64,000 bases of DNA from Blattamonas nauphoetae. Its lineage: Eukaryota; Preaxostyla; Oxymonadida. The translations under genes and the position numbers were made by a program. Positions 10,481 to 19,791 of this stretch are shown here, one piece after another. The stretch's first letter is position 1; each line of letters starts with the position of its first letter. The stretch covers positions 186,001 to 250,000 of the forward strand of contig JARBJD010000024.1 in NCBI GenBank assembly GCA_033064195.1, written 5' to 3'. A model generated the notes under the pieces. That model was given only the letters and a program-made list of their open reading frames with translations, did no database searches and had not been told where the DNA came from.

Positions 10481-11551
10481 ATGACTGCAATTTTCACGAT
10501 GATTAGCACATCCCCTGATTCTCCTTGTGCTGGTATCTATTCACACTGCTTTTCATCTTCAACAGATTGTTCTGCTTTCCTGAATTGGAACGAAGAAAAA
10601 CTTGAATCTGAAGAGGAAATGGCTATTATCTTACGATCTCTCGTTGCCACATTGAAGTTGCAACCTACATTTGATGACTCTCTTGAAGCTAAAGCAGTGA
10701 AATTTCTGGAATCTGTGGATCCACAGGGAACAAAATCAGCCGATGCTTTTCTCAACAGCTTTGAGCAAACAAAAGACAAATCTTCGACAAACTTCGTACA
10801 GTGCATTGTGGTGCTCCTTTCCACACCCAATCAGATGATTACCACCGCCACAATGGAGATGCTTGTATTTCTCTTCCAAAACTGTTCAACCAAAATCCGA
10901 CTTACCTTCTTCAAAGCTGATCTGGTCGCTCAACTCATCAACTCTCTCAATCCCTTGTCTCTTTCATTCGTCGACGCAGTCGATATCCACATCAACCTCA
11001 TGAAAATCGTCTCGGGCCCTCTCTGGCTCCCAACTCCGTATGGTCTCAGAAAACTCGGAATTGAAGATGGCAATGAACAACAAGCTGTTCACGAGATATT
11101 CCTGAAGCAGATTATATCACCATCGGAGCAGTATATTTGTCATTGGTGCATGAACCGCTATTCGATCATCGATGGTGAGCTATCCAGTGTTTTACTGACA
11201 CTCCTGGCCCAACTCCTCAGGATATCTCAATACTACCGACCAACGATGGACTTTGTTCTTCATATGCCCATGTTTTTCACGATCCCAAGTTGTCTCACTT
11301 TCATCAAAATTGATTACTTAATCTGGAATTTTCTGGATGACATGAACCTTTTCCTGCGGGAATGGAACGAAACAAGGGGATTTGCTCGACAGATGAGGAC
11401 AACAGTGCCGCGAAAGCTGAGAATGGAGGGCATCGAAGATGTGAGTGAACAAAGGCAGCTAAACAACAAAAACGAAGACGGATTCTTCATTGTTGTCAGA
11501 TCGCTCAGATGGAACAACCAGCTGGGCATGAACGTTCCGGAACAAGAATAG
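10481..11551 (+). CDS. ~358-aa family protein, copy 3 (intact)
   Basis: A 356-residue member of the same uncharacterised family, collinear with copy 1: SAFLNWNEEKLESEEE, SLVATLKLQPTFDDSLEAKA, FVQCIVVLLSTPNQ, DLVAQLINSLNPLSL, YYRPTMDFV, LRMEGIEDVSEQ, WNNQLGMNV. The start is the ATG at 10481 (MTAIF), aligned with the MTAID of copies 1 and 2; upstream codons in the same frame back to 10229 lie in the conserved 5' flank and are probably untranslated. The motif TCTGACCCATAACGA lies about 40 bp upstream of the start as in the other copies. The 3' block begins 52 bp after the stop. Confidence 0.85.
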   Translation: MTAIFTMISTSPDSPCAGIYSHCFSSSTDCSAFLNWNEEKLESEEEMAIILRSLVATLKLQPTFDDSLEAKAVKFLESVDPQGTKSADAFLNSFEQTKDKSSTNFVQCIVVLLSTPNQMITTATMEMLVFLFQNCSTKIRLTFFKADLVAQLINSLNPLSLSFVDAVDIHINLMKIVSGPLWLPTPYGLRKLGIEDGNEQQAVHEIFLKQIISPSEQYICHWCMNRYSIIDGELSSVLLTLLAQLLRISQYYRPTMDFVLHMPMFFTIPSCLTFIKIDYLIWNFLDDMNLFLREWNETRGFARQMRTTVPRKLRMEGIEDVSEQRQLNNKNEDGFFIVVRSLRWNNQLGMNVPEQE

Positions 11552-11796
11552 AAACTGACAAGAACCAACCAACATTTCGAACTGTTTCTTTCTTCTTCTG
11601 AGCAACAAACACTGTTTGCGAGAGATCGTTGTCGGTTCTGGCATCATTTCGTGGTTTCACCGACCCTTTCTGATTCTATCTCGCCATTCACCTCGATCTC
11701 ATGACTTGCATCGCTTTGACCATCCAACCCATCCCCCCTTTGATCATCCCGACACCCCGTCGACGATGTTCGTTTTCTTCTTCTCCGCCGTGTCAG

Positions 11797-12010
11797 AATC
11801 AGTCCCTTCCACCAGCCAACGCTCGCTGTTGTTTGTGCCCTGCCCATCCCTCTCCCTCACTCGAGCCATGAATCGACATCAGAATCCCACGTGTCGTTTC
11901 CAGTCCTTTTTTGACACAATCATGATGCTACATGAACAAGACACGAACTGTAGAAGACGATGTGGATGTGTGAAGATCCTTCTTCGACAGGTGAGAACGG
12001 AAGAGTTGGA
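11797..12010. repeat. Dispersed repeat, second copy of 380-600
   Basis: Same orientation as 380-600, with shared blocks GAATCAGTCCCTTC, CTCGAGCCATG, GAACAAGA and GAAGATCCTTCTTCGACAGG. It runs directly into a family C-terminal remnant, as the first copy does, so the pair probably descends from one decayed family unit. Confidence 0.7.
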
Positions 12011-12058
12011 GGACACTCGAAGGAAGGATGCTGAACGTTGCTGAAGGAGATTCGAGAG

Positions 12059-12254
12059 GACTTGTCCAGAACGAGATCGTGCCGAGCAACGGATGTGCCA
12101 GACAGTTTATCAAATGTTGAGAATGGAGGGCATCGAAGATGTGATTGAACAAAGGCTGCAAAACGGCCAAGACACAAATACTGGAAGAGAAATTGCTGCA
12201 ACCTCGATCGATTGGAGCAGCCTGCAGGGCATGAACCTTCTGGAACAGGAATAG
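12059..12254 (+). pseudogene. C-terminal fragment of the ~358-aa family
   Basis: The plus strand reads AEQRMCQTVYQMLRMEGIEDVIEQRLQ (given here as signature residues RMEGIEDVIE) and ends SLQGMNLLEQE followed by TAG at 12252-12254. Only the last ~65 codons survive; the preceding sequence is the dispersed repeat 11797-12010. The conserved 3' block still follows 52 bp later. Confidence 0.85.
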
Positions 12255-12722
12255 AAACTGACAAGAACCAACGAACATTCCGATCTGTTTCTTTCTTCTT
12301 CTGAGCAGCAAACACTGTTTGTGTGTGATCTTTGTGGGCTCTGGGATCACATCGTGATTTCCTTTATCGGAACGATTGGGATTCTCTCTTGCCACTCTCC
12401 CTCGATGGTCGCCACACTCTCCTCCTCCTTCGCCGCCACTCTCGCACTGCTGCACTGCTTGCTCATGGAAGGCAATGAGTCGATGGATGGATGACTTGTG
12501 ATGATTGAACTGATGGGATGAGATTTCCAAATCGATCGCACGTTGACAATCGTCCTCGAACATCTGCAGACGCTTCGAAGCCAATTCATGATGATTCCAC
12601 TCGTTTATATTTGTATCTCTCTGTATGATCATTTCACAGGATCTTCCTGATAATTTGAATCTCCTTTTCTGAAGCCACCAACCTCAACCCACAATCTTCT
12701 AATATTCTTCTCTCACCTGATA

Positions 12723-13799
12723 ATGAGTGATGAGAACTCTCCATCAAACATTTTATGTGAATATTCCAATGATGCTATGTCATATTGTCGTCTTTCATTG
12801 TCAGTTGACAATTCAGTATTCATGAATTGGGATGGCAATCGACTTACATCAACCTCGGACAAATCAGAAATATATCAAACGTTAGTGGCTCGGATAAAGA
12901 ATGGACATCCATTGACTGACGGTTTGGAGGAGAAAGCTGCCTCATTTCTTGATCAGATCATGCCACTCAGATCAATCAATTCCGAAGACTTCATTCATGA
13001 CCTGATGCAATCGACCTCAAATGCATCTTTGACAAACTTCGTGACTTCGATCAATGTGCTCGTTTCATCCTCCAAACAGCTCATAATCGAAAGAACGCTG
13101 AGACTGCTCCTTCGTCTCGTCGCGAACAGTTCTCCACAACTCCTCCTGTCGCTCATCACAGAAAATCTAATCCCTCAAATCATCATCTCTCTGAACCCAC
13201 TGTCTCTTTCTGTTGGAGATGTTCATGAAATCCACGCCCGCCTCATATCAATCATCGTTTCGCAAGTTCGACTCGCTACTCCCCGTAGATTGAACTCACT
13301 CACAATCGAACATCAGCATGACCAACAAAGTGTTCATGAAACTGTTCTCCACCACCTTCTTGTCCCATCAGAGGCATATCTGCGAACTCTATGCACAAAC
13401 CGCTTCTTGTTCGTGGATGGAAATCTGTCTGAAAAGTTCATGTGTTTGTTTGCCCAACTTCTCCAGATATGTGCTTATTATCAGCCAACAATGGACTTCG
13501 TTCTAAATATACCAGTCGTTCTCACAATCACCAGTTGTCTTCCATTTGTTGAAGCTGAACTCTCGCTCTGGTTTTTTCTCGACGTTTCGAATAGTTCACT
13601 AAAAGAATGGAACAAAGCCCGCGGTAATGTTCATCGATTAGGGACAACAATCTTTCGTTCTTTACGAATGGAAGGCATCGACGATGTGTCAGAGCAACGA
13701 TTGCAAACCGATCAAACTGGAAATCATGGAGAAGATGTTGCAAACTATTCAATCGAATTGAACATCTTGCTGGGAATGAGCATTGCCCCGTTTGAATAG
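12723..13799 (+). CDS. ~358-aa family protein, divergent intact copy 4
   Basis: A 358-residue member, collinear with the others but clearly more diverged: VFMNWDGNRLTS, TLVARIKNGHPL, FVTSINVLVSSSKQ, NLIPQIIISLNPLSL, YYQPTMDFVLNIP, LRMEGIDDVSEQR, LNILLGMSI. The ATG at 12723 follows AATTTGAATCTCC and a C/T-rich leader. The 5' flank is unlike that of copies 1-3, and the 3' block is missing. Full length without stops and with mostly synonymous-looking or conservative divergence suggests it is maintained. Function unknown. Confidence 0.85.
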   Translation: MSDENSPSNILCEYSNDAMSYCRLSLSVDNSVFMNWDGNRLTSTSDKSEIYQTLVARIKNGHPLTDGLEEKAASFLDQIMPLRSINSEDFIHDLMQSTSNASLTNFVTSINVLVSSSKQLIIERTLRLLLRLVANSSPQLLLSLITENLIPQIIISLNPLSLSVGDVHEIHARLISIIVSQVRLATPRRLNSLTIEHQHDQQSVHETVLHHLLVPSEAYLRTLCTNRFLFVDGNLSEKFMCLFAQLLQICAYYQPTMDFVLNIPVVLTITSCLPFVEAELSLWFFLDVSNSSLKEWNKARGNVHRLGTTIFRSLRMEGIDDVSEQRLQTDQTGNHGEDVANYSIELNILLGMSIAPFE

Positions 13800-14238
13800 A
13801 ATCAAACAACGACCAGCGAACAATCGAACACAACCACACCGTTCAGATTTAGATGCCTTCTTACCCAACACATCATAATCAGTTTCTTCCCCCACCGTCA
13901 CTCTTTTTTGTTTGGATATCTCCAGGAGAAGTGATGGAGGTCACAACCCACCATCTTCACAATCTCACTCAACCTCGTCCTAAGCAAGTGATCACTTTTC
14001 ATGCATCCATCACACTCGTTCCAAATTAGTGTGTGTTGGATCGCTGACCACTCCGCCTGCTGTTTCATGCATAAGACACTGTAGTGGGCTGACATTTTCC
14101 AGTCATCTCTACAAGATTCGTACCCCACCTCGCAATGATCAATATCACTATCTGAGCGTGACTACCACGGCATCCTTGTACCAGTTGTCTACAAGTTTGT
14201 TTGCCCACCAATCGGCTCAAGAAATTCCACAGAAATCG
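13800..14238. other. Intergenic, no gene recognised
   Basis: No frame with recognisable homology on either strand. The sequence continues as unique-looking DNA on the other side of the MITE at 14241-14595 (14598-14960) and reads as one block once the MITE is removed. Confidence 0.45.
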
Positions 14239-14240
14239 TA

Positions 14241-14595
14241 CAGGGTGGCCCAGAAGTAGTCTAACCCTATGGGTCGATCACTTTTCTTCGATCTTGCGCA
14301 ATTGACCCCAATCGTCTTTCTCTTCTTTCCTATGCTTCAAAATTTCCCTTCTTTTCATTTCACAAGTGCTTCCTCGACTGTAGTCTCGATGGATCTCATG
14401 AAACGGGACTGACTCCGTTTTTTGAACACTCCTTTCTTGAGCGGACAAGGATTGTTGATCAACGAAACAGTGGTGAAAAGAAAAGAAGTGAAATTAAGAA
14501 GCATTGTAGTGAGGAGAAAGACGATTGGTGTCAACGGAATTTGTTCGACGAGAAGTGATCGACCCATAGGGTTAGACTACTTCTGGGCCACCCTG
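14241..14595. mobile_element. 355-bp fold-back MITE, TA target duplication
   Basis: The termini are CAGGGTGGCCCAGAAGTAGT and its exact complement, continuing as inverted repeats for about 45 bp and then, imperfectly, almost to the centre (for example CCAATCGTCTTTCTC against its complement near the right end). Flanks are TA on both sides (14239-14240, 14596-14597). CAGGGTG termini with TA duplication indicate the IS630-Tc1-mariner superfamily. The element has no gene, so it must be mobilised in trans. It is exactly as long as the related element at 37224-37578. Confidence 0.93.
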
Positions 14596-15132
14596 TAATC
14601 GTTCTCACCTCAATGGAGCGAGCATTTTTATCAAAGATTGCACTTTGTCACTGAATATGATGTCAATATTGTTCATTACAATGAATACAGTCGGAGACGG
14701 ACTTTTCGATTGTCCTCATCCGTCGTACAGATCAGCCGACTCCGACCGCTGTACCACATCGAGGAAACCAAGATTCCTCGGAGATTCCGAAGCAAATGTC
14801 CGAATCAGCAAAGCGAAGAATTCCATGAGCGTATTTAGGAACTCTTTGGGCATACAGCCGACATGACGAAAAGCATCCACCAGGAGACTCCGAAGCAACA
14901 ATCCCAGCAAGATTAGTAACGTCGTCGTTCTTTGGAAAAACTAATGAAGTTGTCTTCTCATCCAGTTGACGGACCTCTCAGTAGATTTAGAAAGATGGAG
15001 GGGGTCGATTCAATCACCAACATGTCCGACCACCGTCAACGTTAATTGATCAGTGAGGAAGCCAAAAGCACCACAATCACTCCTCTCGCAGTTATCTCTG
15101 ATCCCGCCTCATGAACAGTGGGATATAGTTTC

Positions 15133-15590
15133 TTATAGCAAGATCATTCTCCCTCGCGCATCCACGTCGGTTTCAAGCGGACCTGAGATTATACGAAGAA
15201 TTGCACCATGTTTTGCTCGTATCATCGAAACAAAGTGTGAACAATGTGCGGCAAGTGTGAGATAGATTGTTTTGAAACAGTTCCAGATCAGGCCTTCGAG
15301 CATCTTCATTGCTGCTGCAGTGATGACGTGACAAGCAGTTGAAATGAAAATCACAATGAATTTTACGAAGTTGGTCAAAGAGTCATCAGTGGTTTGCCCA
15401 GAGCTGTTGAGAAAAGCATCTGCTGATTCTCAATCCTTCGGAACCATTGATTTCCAAGATTTCACCGCTTTGCCCAACAAAAAGACATCAATTGCAGACT
15501 GCAACTTCACAGTGGAAACAAGAGACCGGAAGACGACTGCCTTTTCGCGTTCAGATTCAAGACTTTCATCGTGCCAATGCCGTCAAGAGT
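15133..15590 (-). pseudogene. Family fragment (N-terminal half), minus strand
   Basis: Read on the minus strand from 15590 downwards, the sequence aligns with the family from the KAVVFRSLVSTVKL region through ESADAFLNSSGQTTDDSLTN and FVKFIVIFISTACH to MKMLEGLIWNC. It contains at least one stop. The upstream edge meets a plus-strand fragment that starts at the same point of the family alignment. Confidence 0.8.
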
Positions 15591-16110
15591 CAGTTGACGA
15601 CGAAGCCGTTGTCTTTAGGTCTCTGGTTGCCACTGTGAAGTTTCAGCCTGCGCTTGATAACTCACTGGAAGCGAAAACGAACAAAATTTCTCAAGTCTGT
15701 GGCTCAACAGAATCCAGAATCGGCAGCTGTTCTTCTCAGCAGCCGTGGACAAACCACTGATGAATCGTTGACAAACTACGTACAATCAATTGGAGTGCTC
15801 ATTTCTTCTGGCAGTCAGACAATCATCAAAACTTCTGTGGAGATACTCTTATCTTTCTCCATCTTGTGTTCAACTAAAGTCCGACTTGCCTTCTTCTAAG
15901 CTGATCTGATCCCTCAACTCATCAACACTCTGAACCCAAAATCTCTTCCATTGACAGAAGTCGAGGATACCCACATCAACCTCATGGAAATCATCTGGGA
16001 CTCTCACTGGCCCGAAACTCCAGCCATCCTTTCTCCACTTCATTTCTGGATGAGAGATGAGACCAATCGAGCCGGAACATCGATTCTTCGCCATTCTCCG
16101 CAGAACATCT
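15585..16110 (+). pseudogene. Family fragment, plus strand, head to head with the previous one
   Basis: The plus strand reads ESVDDEAVVFRSLVATVKFQ, then after a frame change KFLKSVAQQNPESAAVLLSS, LTNYVQSIGVLISSGSQ, CSTKVRLAFF, a stop, ADLIPQLINTLNPKSLPL and THINLMEIIWDSHWPETP. Several disruptions show it is dead. It begins at the same family position as the minus-strand fragment 15133-15590, giving a mirror-like junction near 15590. Confidence 0.85.
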
Positions 16111-16253
16111 CGAAAAGTAGAGAAAAGACAGAAAACAAGACATCCATCTTTCAGCTGCACACTCCCGGATCAGTGACACCAATTTCTTTCTGATCACTCC
16201 AGCTTGTCTCACATCACTCTGCCCCGTGCAGTGAAGTGAGGGAAGAGAAATGA

Positions 16254-18260
16254 ATGGACAAAGCGACAAACGGTACGATTTCTCGTCCACTCTGCCGCTC
16301 CTGGCATGTGTGTCCCTCCAATTACACTCGCCCTCCCAGACACGCCACACACCCATGGAATCAATCTGAGAAAGGAGCCTGCACCACTCTTCGTCAATCG
16401 CCGTCTTCTCGAAGCGATATTCACTCTCTCTGTCAATCACCTGCTGCCATTGTCCCGCAGAATTCCCAGTCATATCATCGTCCCCCACAACAATCCGAGA
16501 ATCTGCCATTCAACGAAGAATACGCCACATCTCGAGCCAACCAGCAAACAGAACGAGGTTTTTCTGGTTCTTTCGCAACGCCTCCCACAAACACCAACCA
16601 AGAACAGCCAGAAACCACACATCAATCCAAACCCTTCTCGCAACAACGATACACACAAGAAGACATCCCCCACTTCACCTAACCCGCCTTCTAAAAACCC
16701 CTATCTTCCACTTCCCGTCTTTCCTCCCGTCCATCTCGACAGCCCGCCTCTCTTCGCACAACACCCGAGAAATCGCGGGACTCGTCTCGCATTTCTTCCA
16801 ACTCCCATCAAGTCACCCTCAAGCCACACATTGTGTGGTTCCCACATTACGAGACCGACCCTCGCATTCTGATGGAGCAGACAGGGTCTCAGGATGCGAT
16901 CCATAACTCGCGTTTGTATTCGTCGATTCCTGCATATCCGATGAATGTGGCACCGACACAAGTTCAGTCGGAGTCGCCGACACGCGGGAAGAAGGATCAG
17001 ACAGCGAGGAGGCTGGCGATGGAGCTGAGAAGAACGGAGAAGGAGCGGAAGAGCGAGAGTTGGAGAAGAACGACGAGAGAGAAGAACGAGGACACGGCAG
17101 AGGACACGAGAGAGGATGAGTCACAACTCCACACACGACGAAACAAAGCGATGGGAGAGACGAACAATCAGCGCCTTCTCTTCAGAGACTGGCTCGTCAC
17201 AACCGAGTCGCAGACATCGAGAGTGGGAGTGAGCGAATCAACTGCAAAACTCGCCTCGATCGAGAAGTTCCACTGAACAATCGTCCCTTCACGCCTCTCT
17301 CACTACTTAGACGACTTCGGAGACGAAATCGGGTCGCATGTGATGCTCTTCACGGAGAGCGACACGAGAAAGGCGAGAGAGCTCACAGAAGCGCTGGAGA
17401 AGGGCGAGGAAGTGAACAAGACGCGACTGCAACGAAACAAAAACGATCAACTAGAATCCCAAACGACAATACAATCACTCCAAATTCCCTCTCCTGCTCC
17501 ACCCACAGAGACGAAGATGGGAAAGAAGCCGTCACTCGCTCCTCTCTCGCCAGCCAAGCAAATTCCCAACGTGAGACCGCGCAGCCCTCGCAAACAGCGA
17601 TCGAAGCGGAATCTGCAGCTGTTGACAGAACACGACGTGGAGAAGCAGCAGAAGGAGATGGAGCGGCGAGAGGAGGAGCGAAGAGTGGTCGAGCAGGCTC
17701 GCAAGCTCAACAAATACATTTTCAGCCAAGTCGGCACCGTCGCTTCCCTGACTGCTGCCAACGAGATGACAGATGGACAGAAGAGCATGTTTGATTGGAC
17801 ATGGATGGACTAGCGAATGCTCCGATACAGGCTCAAAGCAGATCGAGGCTGAGACACGCCAACTGTGGGAGACAGTCGAAACGATTCGCACCAAGTTTGA
17901 TGATGTTGTGGAGATTCTGTGCAAAGCAGGCCGTCAGACGTCACACCACATGGGCGAAATGAAAGCGCTCGTGGACGAACTCGGCACATTCAACGGAGCG
18001 ATGACCATCGACACACGCTCTGTCGCGTCTGTGCTACTAAATATGGAACGCAGGGAAAAACTCAATGCCCAACCTGCTCCGACGCTGCCAACACCACTCG
18101 TGGGCATGTGCGGAACTTCATTATGGAGTCGACGTACACGTGGGAGGCGGTGAAGAGGCAGCAAGTGGATGAAATCAGATCGTCGTCGAGTTCGTTGATA
18201 GTGACGCAGGCGTTTTTGCAGGAAAGGATACAGAAGCTGCCACAGGCGAGAATGATTCTG
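16254..18260 (+). pseudogene. Coiled-coil/RING-finger protein gene, decayed copy 1
   Basis: A long host gene with a Pro/Ser/Gln-rich N-terminal part (16254-16830), a charged helical region (RRLAMELRRTEKERKSESW, about 16990-17060), a conserved block SQTSRVGVSESTAKLASIEK (17211-17270), the segment LFTESDTRKARELTEALEKG, and a coiled coil (EKQQKEMERREEERRVVEQA, about 17640-17710), then IEAETRQLWETVETIRTK and KAGRQTSHHMGEMKALVDEL. A half RING finger remains near 18010-18085 (HTLCRVCATKYG, QCPTCSDAAN). Stops at 17274 and 17811, stops near 16680-16692, and changes of frame near 17815 and in the RING show decay. Copy 2 keeps the other half of the RING. The intact ancestor was probably a RING-type E3 ubiquitin ligase with a long coiled coil. 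Confidence 0.75.
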
Positions 18261-18309
18261 GACTCGTACGATGCAGAGGTCACAATTTGGTCAGAACGCA
18301 CCAGGAAAA

Positions 18310-18376
18310 GGCTCAGTGGTGAATCTACAACAGCCTTCATACAATCTGTTGTGGTGCAAATTTCTGCTGCCAGTAG
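18310..18376 (+). pseudogene. Short fragment of the ~358-aa family
   Basis: The plus strand reads ESTTAFIQSVVVQISAASR, matching the family block (D)SLTNFVQSIVVLISSPSQ. It lies between the RING remnant and the next minus-strand fragment and has no coding potential of its own. Confidence 0.5.
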
Positions 18377-18414
18377 GTTCAGTTCAAAGCCAAGATCACT
18401 CTGGACATCAATTC

Positions 18415-18947
18415 TCAGTTCACACGCCAACCACGAAAATTGGAGGAAACAACAGTCTGAGCATCCTTGAATCTGGTGCTCAGAAGTCCTCCAGAGCAGA
18501 TGTGACGAACGAATAAGAGTCGAGCCTGATCGACACTTCTCATTAGACACGACCCAACAGCGACGTCAGGTCCGATGAATGTGAGACAACTTGGAATTGT
18601 GAGAAAGACAGGCGTATTTATGACGAAATCCATTGTTCGTTGATAGTATGGAGATATTCGGAGGATTCGTGCAAGGAGAGTCATGATTTCATTCAATTGC
18701 TCACCATCGACGATCGAATAGCGGTTCACGCACAAATGCCAAATATACTGCTCGGTCGGTGTGAGAACTTGCTGAAAAACTGTCTCGTGAACAGCTTTTT
18801 GTTCGTTGCTATCTTCAATTTCGAGATCTGTGAGACAATCCGGAGTTGGGAGCCAGAAAGAAGAATGATGATCCAAATGAGACAAAGATGGACATCTTCT
18901 GCTCTTCCAAGGAAAGTGACTGCGGATTGAGAGTAATGAGGAGTCAA
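18415..18947 (-). pseudogene. Family fragment (middle part), minus strand
   Basis: Reading down from 18947: ITLNPQSLSLEE, then after a frame change SSFWLPTPDCLTDLEIEDSNEQ, KAVHETVFQQVLTPTEQYIW, LCVNRYSIVDGEQ, LRISPYYQRTMDFV and LTIPSCLTF. It then drifts. It is well preserved between 18560 and 18885 but lacks both ends of the gene. Confidence 0.85.
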
Positions 18948-19206
18948 GGATTCTGATCCCTCAACTCATCATCACTCTCAATCGCCAGTCTCTCTATTTG
19001 GCGGATTGCAGCCTCATCCACACCTGTCCCATTTCACCCATCACCAGTTCGTTGTGGGTCACGAATCTAGATGGTCTCACATGACCCGAAATTGACGATC
19101 GGAGGAACAGAAAGCTGTTTATCAGATAGATTGATGGCAACTTCTCGCGCCTTCAGGGAAGTGTTTTTGCCACTTGTGCGTGCACCACAATTCGGTCGTC
19201 GCGTGC
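18948..19206 (+). pseudogene. Family fragment (middle part), plus strand, head to head
   Basis: The plus strand reads LIPQLIITLNRQSLYL, TSSLWVTNLDGLT, a stop, EIDDRRNRKLFIR, a stop, then a region matching PSGKYICHLCVHH. It starts at the same point of the family alignment as the minus-strand fragment ending at 18947, so the two form a second mirror-like junction near 18948. Confidence 0.75.
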
Positions 19207-19791
19207 ACTTCTCTCTTCCCCTCCTCCCCACTCGCCGCCTCTTCTCTGGTCGTCATATCATCTTCTCAATTGTCATCTTCGTTTTGTGGTTGTGATGATC
19301 AATTGTCCAGCAGAGACAGTTTTTTGGTGACCACGTGCAGTTCATGAATGGATACTTCAAACTTCTTGAGCCAATCTGCTCAGAATCAAACTGACTTTCA
19401 GACAACCATTACTTTTAATTGTCATCAACGTTTGGTCCATACTCAAACTGGTTGTGAACTTTCAAGCACACACTTTGTTCTATAACATCTTCATAATATT
19501 TCATAACAAACGACTGCAGCATGTGTCGGAGCTGGTCTCTAACCACACTCTGAATTCTTCGTCGAATTCTGCTTTATGGTCTTCCTGCACCGACACTACC
19601 ACTCTTTCATTGCCACAAGATGATAAAAGACTCATTATCTGATGATAACAGACAGGAAACAAGTTTGCTGTATCGCTGTCGGAGACATGACACTCATCAA
19701 ATCACCGTCTCGTTGGCTCAATCTTCATATTCGGGAATTTACGAATGTTCCATCTTTGAGTTCGAATTTTGGGCCAGATTTCGGCATCAAC
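19207..19791. other. Intergenic region upstream of surface gene 1
   Basis: No gene recognised. The block CCCCTCCTCCCCACTCGCCG near 19217 recurs at about 26714 after the second RING remnant, a further sign of copied debris. The part nearest 19792 should hold the promoter and leader of surface gene 1. Confidence 0.45.

Noticed and set aside
13898-14128. Minus-strand 76-codon frame with several Cys and Trp
   Set aside because: Short, with no upstream or downstream continuation and no known motif; likely chance.
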